Of a stretch of 64,000 bases of DNA, positions 59,607-64,000 are shown in pieces. Both the position numbers and the translations under genes were made by a program. Location: assembly GCA_031763025.1 (NCBI GenBank), contig JASSKH010000024.1, forward strand, positions 7,258,523-7,322,522. Direction: 5' to 3'. Position 1 is the stretch's first letter, and every line of letters begins with the position of its first letter. Below the pieces are notes generated by a model, which had not been told where the DNA came from, made no database searches, and worked only from the letters and a program-made list of their open reading frames with translations. The DNA is from Macrocystis pyrifera. Lineage: Eukaryota > Sar > Phaeophyceae > Laminariales > Laminariaceae.

Positions 59607-62600
59607 GTAAGTTGCGTCCAAACAAAAAAGCACTTTCTGCTGAAAAGTGATGCGTGGGGGTACAGTAGGAAATAGATTATTTACGAGTACTGATGTACCA
59701 TTTCTGTCAGACAAACGCGAAGTATGAACATGCGGCTAAGCGGGTGGAATCAGGCCCGGGCGGGATCAAGGTGGCAATCCATTCACCAGGTAGAATGTTT
59801 GTTGGGAGTGGGAGAGAGTTTTGGCGCCAGGTGTCACGTATATTCGGTACGAGCTAAAACGAAGGCTTTTGTTCGCTATGAATAGTAGAAAACACGCGCC
59901 GCCTGCGAGCACGAACGAGCAGATAGAGAGAGGGGACGTATTTTCCCCCGATCATCCATTGTATGAGGACATTAATCTCGATACAAATTGACGAGCAGTG
60001 GCTACGCCTAACATTTTGCGCGATCTCCCACATTACAAGTTTCCGTGGAAGTAAATTTTACTTCCTCCATGGACGTACAAGAAGAAAATTTTACTTCCAT
60101 AGAAGAAGTGAAATGTTACTTCCTTTACTTCCAATGGAAGCGAAAAACTCCCACCAAGGTTGGATTTACTGCCAAAATTATATTCCATGGAACCTTTCAG
60201 CAACTGCCACGGAAGCTTTCATCAGTTTCGATGGAAGCAAATGTCTTGGATTTACTTCCATGGAAGTTGTGTAAGCGTCCAGAGAATCTGTCTCCAAGGG
60301 ATAAAAATGAGGCAGGTACCGGGGTCGGGAGGAGAGTATGACACCTGTGACCATAGTTTGACAAATTATCCAGGAGGCCGCTGAGGGTAAAACCTCCACA
60401 TCTCGGACGGATCATCGATACCCGCTTCATGATCTAGTTGTTTCGAGGCAGATATGTTCCCGACCTTGTACGTATGATCTTGGCTCATGTCGTTGGGTGG
60501 GACCTGTACAATCTGCATCATCTAGCACATGCTTCCTGAGTTGGATCTGTACTTTGCAGGTACAGTACTGCACAACCCCTCACAACAGTCGGTGAGGAAC
60601 TAGACCATCTACAGCAGATCGCGATATGTCTGAGCTGTGAAAAGCTCCATGCAGTATATGTATTATATATATTTGTACGAGTGAAAAACCTGGAAAGTAC
60701 ACGCGATGGAAAAAAAAAAACGAAAACAAACGTTTTGAAGGAGTCGAAGCCTCTTAGAGTATATAGGTTGTTTGGTTCTTGATAATTCGTACCAGGTACC
60801 AGGAAATCGTTTTCACTCACAGGGGCAAATCATAGCACGATTGCAGCGAACACTAAAATAACAGCAGTAGCAGTGTGCGCGTACTCGGGTTGACGGTCGT
60901 AAACGAGCGGTTCTTCTACAATATGTACTTACAAACACAACGTCACAGTCATCGAGGCGATCATGCGCAAACAATATAGAGTTGGAGACCACGGTTTGAC
61001 CTCTTGAATGATCGTCTCCTACACTAAAAATAGTAAAGGAGTCCTTGACGTAACCATATTGACCGGGCTCCTGTGATACCATATTCGATCATACCTGGTA
61101 CATAACAGAGGAAAGTTCGATTTTCACTCTGCGATCTACTATTTTTGAATATCCAAGCAGGCGCAGATCAGATGCTCTTTATTCCAGCACAACGGGACGC
61201 TTTCACTAGTTGACATTGCTGACTTCGCTTGCCTGTTCTGGCATGGTACAGAACACGCTTCAGCCTGACAGGAAGCCATTACTCGTACGTACGTACTTGG
61301 TATACGTCAAGAAGTATTTTTTCAAGCACGTTTCACCCCCAGTTTTCCCTTGCCTGCAGTTCCCGTCACCCCCCTGTTCCCATTACCCTGCCACCTCCTA
61401 TCGCAAGGGCCAAGTCCTCTCCCGCCCAATATTCCTCCCGTGAGCTGGAAAAGGGTGCATATACGAGGGTACCAACGACACCATCAACACATGTACCAAC
61501 ATCAGTACATATCTGCAAGAGCAGAGTTTTTTTACGTACGCACACCTGGTAACATGAGTTGTACGACACGGACTCGAAGATACATACGAGTACGCGGATT
61601 CGTGCAATATTCGCTCGTAAAGTTGCGCTCGTACGGATGTCTCGGGAATTACGCCGGAAGTAGTCTTGTGCACTGTTGCCATGCGTCCGTGCAGGTCTTG
61701 GAGAAGCCTGAACTCTCACGCGCACGGCCCGTTGGATACCGACCTCTACGCGCGGCACATTCCGGTTGGACGGGTCTGCGCCCTGCGAACGTCTCGCGCG
61801 CCGCTCACGGAGACGGACCACGGAAACATGTATGCAGGGTCCTACGTCTTCGCGCCAGGACCTTGCGCGTACAGCGGTAAGCCCAAGATGGTGTTTTTAT
61901 TATATTATTGGCCAGCCATCCGACAATGTGAAGCGTGAGTGTCAACAATCATAGTCATGATAAAATAACAGAAAATCCCGACCGCTAGAAGAAAAAAAAT
62001 GCGCGAAACGATGCTGCCAACAACAACATCAACAACAACAATAACAACAACAACAACAACTACGAAAGCTACATGTACTCTCTGTTTTCCTGGCCCTACT
62101 ACCCCCTCCATCCGCCAGGGCCAAGTCCCCCCCACCCCAAGCACGTTCCTGAAAGAAGCACACAACGTCAGCCGCCGGTATTTATCAGCGCACCCCGGTC
62201 TTTGCATTGGAGGGTCTTTGATATTTGTCGATCGCTGCGTGCGCTGGAAGATGTGTAACAAATCAGGGCACGAGAGTTGCTGGTGTGTTTTGTGTGTTGG
62301 TAGCCGGCAGGTGAAGTATAGGACTACACCTTCCATATCGTCTCCTGAAACAATACCACTTTGGGAAACAATATACGCAGTGTTTATCCATGAATAAGAA
62401 GACCCAACGGTCCTCATGTGTCTAGTCAGAGCGGTATAATCGATTCGTTGACACAAACTCACGTAAGTACTTAATTTATTTCACTCACCGCTCAAAACCA
62501 ACAGTTATATCACTTCTTGTTCCTTCTTGAAGGCTACGTATACATGGTAAGGGGTGAACTTAAAGACATGGTTACACCTTTCATCTGTTGGTACGTTGGT

Positions 62601-63300
62601 GTACACTAACAGTCAACCAAACCCGGACGAAGGATTATCATCGGTGCGAACCTCTTAACAGCGCCGTCGGCTGTACTTGTGATACTTATATGGCCCTGTT
62701 GCTTTTGTAGTACATGTGGCACTTATATGGCTCTGTTGCGTTTTTTTTTTGTCATCACTTTCACTTTCCAGCTTAATTCGTACCTGGTAGGAGGTTTTAC
62801 CCTCAACGGTCTTCTTCTGGACAAGCCTGTTGCGGTTGTAGTAAATTAATCTCCACAAAAACACGCCATACAATACATCCTACCCCAAAGTTAAACGCGA
62901 CCTTCTTCGGTCCCCATTGACCTTCTTGAAACACCGCCCCCCCACCACCACCACCATCAACAACCCCCTTCATAAAAACGGACCCCCTCAAAAAGCAGGC
63001 AAAGACAGCTGGTGTTCACAGCCGGGGCCAAAGCTAGGCCAAGCCCCGCGTAAGTGCATGACGGTGGGAGAGATCCACCCCCAGCTCGCGCACGCCAAGC
63101 GCCTCGTCGGTGAGAGCCCTGGTCCCGGCGCGTACGCAATGGGGGACTCCTGCGTGATGGCTAGCCGAGGAGGGACCTTCGCCGCCGCGGACGAGAGGAA
63201 CGGAGCGGCCGCAGCGCTGGAGATGGCGGTCGGGAGGCTTCGGACCCTGGAGTGGAGGATTGGGTTCATCCGGCGCGGGTTGAGGGAGCCCGAAGGGTGA
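59371..63300 (+). CDS. STPGR (sperm-tail PG-rich repeat) family protein, three exons placed
   Basis: Exons at 59,371-59,606, 61,695-61,876 and 62,999-63,296/63,300 join in phase. The first ends SLAIQKKHVASMY. The second encodes LDTDLYARHIPVGRVCALRT and APGPCAYSG. The third encodes PGPKLGQAPRKCM, ESPGPGAYAMGDSC and an Ala/Arg-rich helix. PGP-C/G-AY motifs are the signature of SHIPPO/STPGR proteins, which mostly bind axonemal or other microtubules. A flagellar or cytoskeletal role is therefore inferred (brown algal gametes and spores are flagellate). The N-terminus may be the ATG at 59,437 or lie further upstream. The third exon either stops at TGA 63,298 or splices at GG followed by GTGAGA. 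Confidence 0.6.
60035..60265. repeat. Array of TTACTTCCATGGAAG palindromes
   Basis: At least seven copies or halves of TTACTTCCATGGAAGT, in both orientations and irregularly spaced. They lie in the intron between exons A and B of the STPGR gene. They look like subterminal repeats of a transposon or clustered palindromic binding sites. Confidence 0.75.
61695..61876 (+). CDS. STPGR gene exon B
   Basis: The acceptor is CCGTGCAG and the donor is AGCG followed by GTAAGC. It receives exon A's two bases in phase and ends within APGPCAYSG, a degenerate STPGR motif. Confidence 0.68.
62024..62062. repeat. CAA/ACA microsatellite
   Basis: About twelve ACA triplets with few interruptions, intronic. Confidence 0.9.
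62999..63300 (+). CDS. STPGR gene exon C
   Basis: The acceptor AAAAGCAG (or CTAG at 63,034, same phase) leads to PGPKLGQAPRKCM and the canonical SPGPGAY motif. It then encodes a helical LEMAVGRLRTLEWRIGFIRR. It ends at TGA 63,298-63,300 unless the overlapping donor GG followed by GTGAGA is used. Confidence 0.68.
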
Positions 63301-64000
63301 GAGGTTTTAATGAGTGCCAACGCCAGCATAGAAGAAAGAAAAATCAAGTGATATATATACGTAGCAAAGTTATTGATGCTTTTGTCTTTCTTTGTTTTGT
63401 CGTCTCTTTTTGTTTTTTTTCGGCTCAGCTTGCCGGAGATTTTACACTCGGTGCGACCTTCTTTCTGGACAAGCCGTGGTCACAGATGTCTTCCTCTCTC
63501 TCTCTCTCTCTCTCCCCCCCCCCCTCTGGCACATGCACTACGTGCTGATTTTGTTTTTGTACTGTTCACTATTTCTCTCCAGCTCACCTCGCAAGGACTT
63601 TGTGTTACACTCAGAGGTCTTCTGAACAAACCGCGGTCACGGGTGTTTCTTCACTTCTCCTTCTCGGTGCAAAGGCATGGACTTTTGCCGCTCAGGGACT
63701 TCAGTTCAGTATTCACGATCTGACATACTACATGTAGCCTACCCTGACGATCGAAATTCAGCCCAAGCCGCGTTCGTCAGTACTGCGCTGTTCTCTTGTG
63801 CACTGGAACATTCGAGAAACGAACCGCAACCCAGCCGCCTATCGTACTCCCCGTCACGGCAACCGCTAGCTCAATTACAGCGGGTGCCCCGGTTTTCAAG
63901 ACCGCTGTGACGGGACTTTAAGAGCAATCCGCTTGTTTTGGCTCGTCGCGGGGGTGCTCTCGAACCGGGGTACCCCACTACTACTGCATACGCCAATATC
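63301..64000. other. Downstream region with degenerate direct repeats
   Basis: A block with GGAGATTTTACACTCGGTG and CTTCTTTCTGGACAAGCC at 63,435-63,490 recurs in diverged form at 63,598-63,648 and, before exon C, at 62,790-62,838. There is a CT run at 63,495-63,520. The blocks end at good AG acceptors, so they might be exons of a continuing gene, but frames disagree between copies. Nothing firm. Confidence 0.4.

Noticed and set aside
1..64000. Retrotransposon coding sequence (reverse transcriptase, integrase)
   Set aside because: I looked for YxDD-type and integrase-like motifs in the long frames and found none. The mobile DNA here is short and non-coding.

Overview
The window is nuclear DNA of a multicellular-type eukaryote. 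Long introns (often 1.5-4 kb), GC-rich exons in AT-richer introns, clean GT-AG (plus a few GC-AG) junctions, proteins full of Ser, Gly and Ala runs, and dense short inverted-repeat transposons all point that way. A brown alga (stramenopile, perhaps a large-genome kelp-like species) fits best; this is inferred from style and not from a marker gene. Three spliced genes can be supported. (1) A plus-strand gene whose last three exons lie at about 2.6-4.1 kb; I do not recognise its family. (2) One very large minus-strand gene filling about 51 kb, from an ATG at 58,568 to a TGA at 7,801. I reconstruct it as 28 exons encoding about 2,430 residues. (3) A plus-strand gene from about 59.4 kb to 63.3 kb with two PGPGAY-type sperm-tail (STPGR/SHIPPO) repeats. 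Genes 1 and 2 are tail to tail; genes 2 and 3 are head to head, about 0.8 kb apart. The large gene is the main content. Its exons join in phase, with one break in exon 10. They give an N-terminal basic/acidic region, a run of helical TPR-type repeats (exons 3-11), a SAP-like motif (exon 14), Asp/Gly/Ser-rich linkers (exons 14-16) and a C-terminal CHAT domain (exons 17-26; caspase/separase-type fold of the TPR-CHAT family), followed by a poly-Ser acidic tail. The CHAT landmarks appear in the right order, but both catalytic positions are replaced: the His-Gly pair reads Arg-Ala and the Ser-Ala-Cys reads Ser-Arg-Gly. The domain is also swollen by two insertions. It looks like a TPR-CHAT pseudoprotease. 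The rest is repeats. At least eight families of short non-autonomous elements are scattered through introns and intergenic DNA, some nested or tandemly duplicated. They include an 858-bp hAT-like element with an 8-bp target duplication inside another MITE, which itself sits in a tandem repeat. There are also satellites (39.1-40.2 kb, 8.4-9.1 kb), poly-G/poly-C tracts up to 67 bp, pentanucleotide arrays and minisatellites. At two exons of the large gene the 5' splice-site region has been tandemly copied into the adjoining intron.
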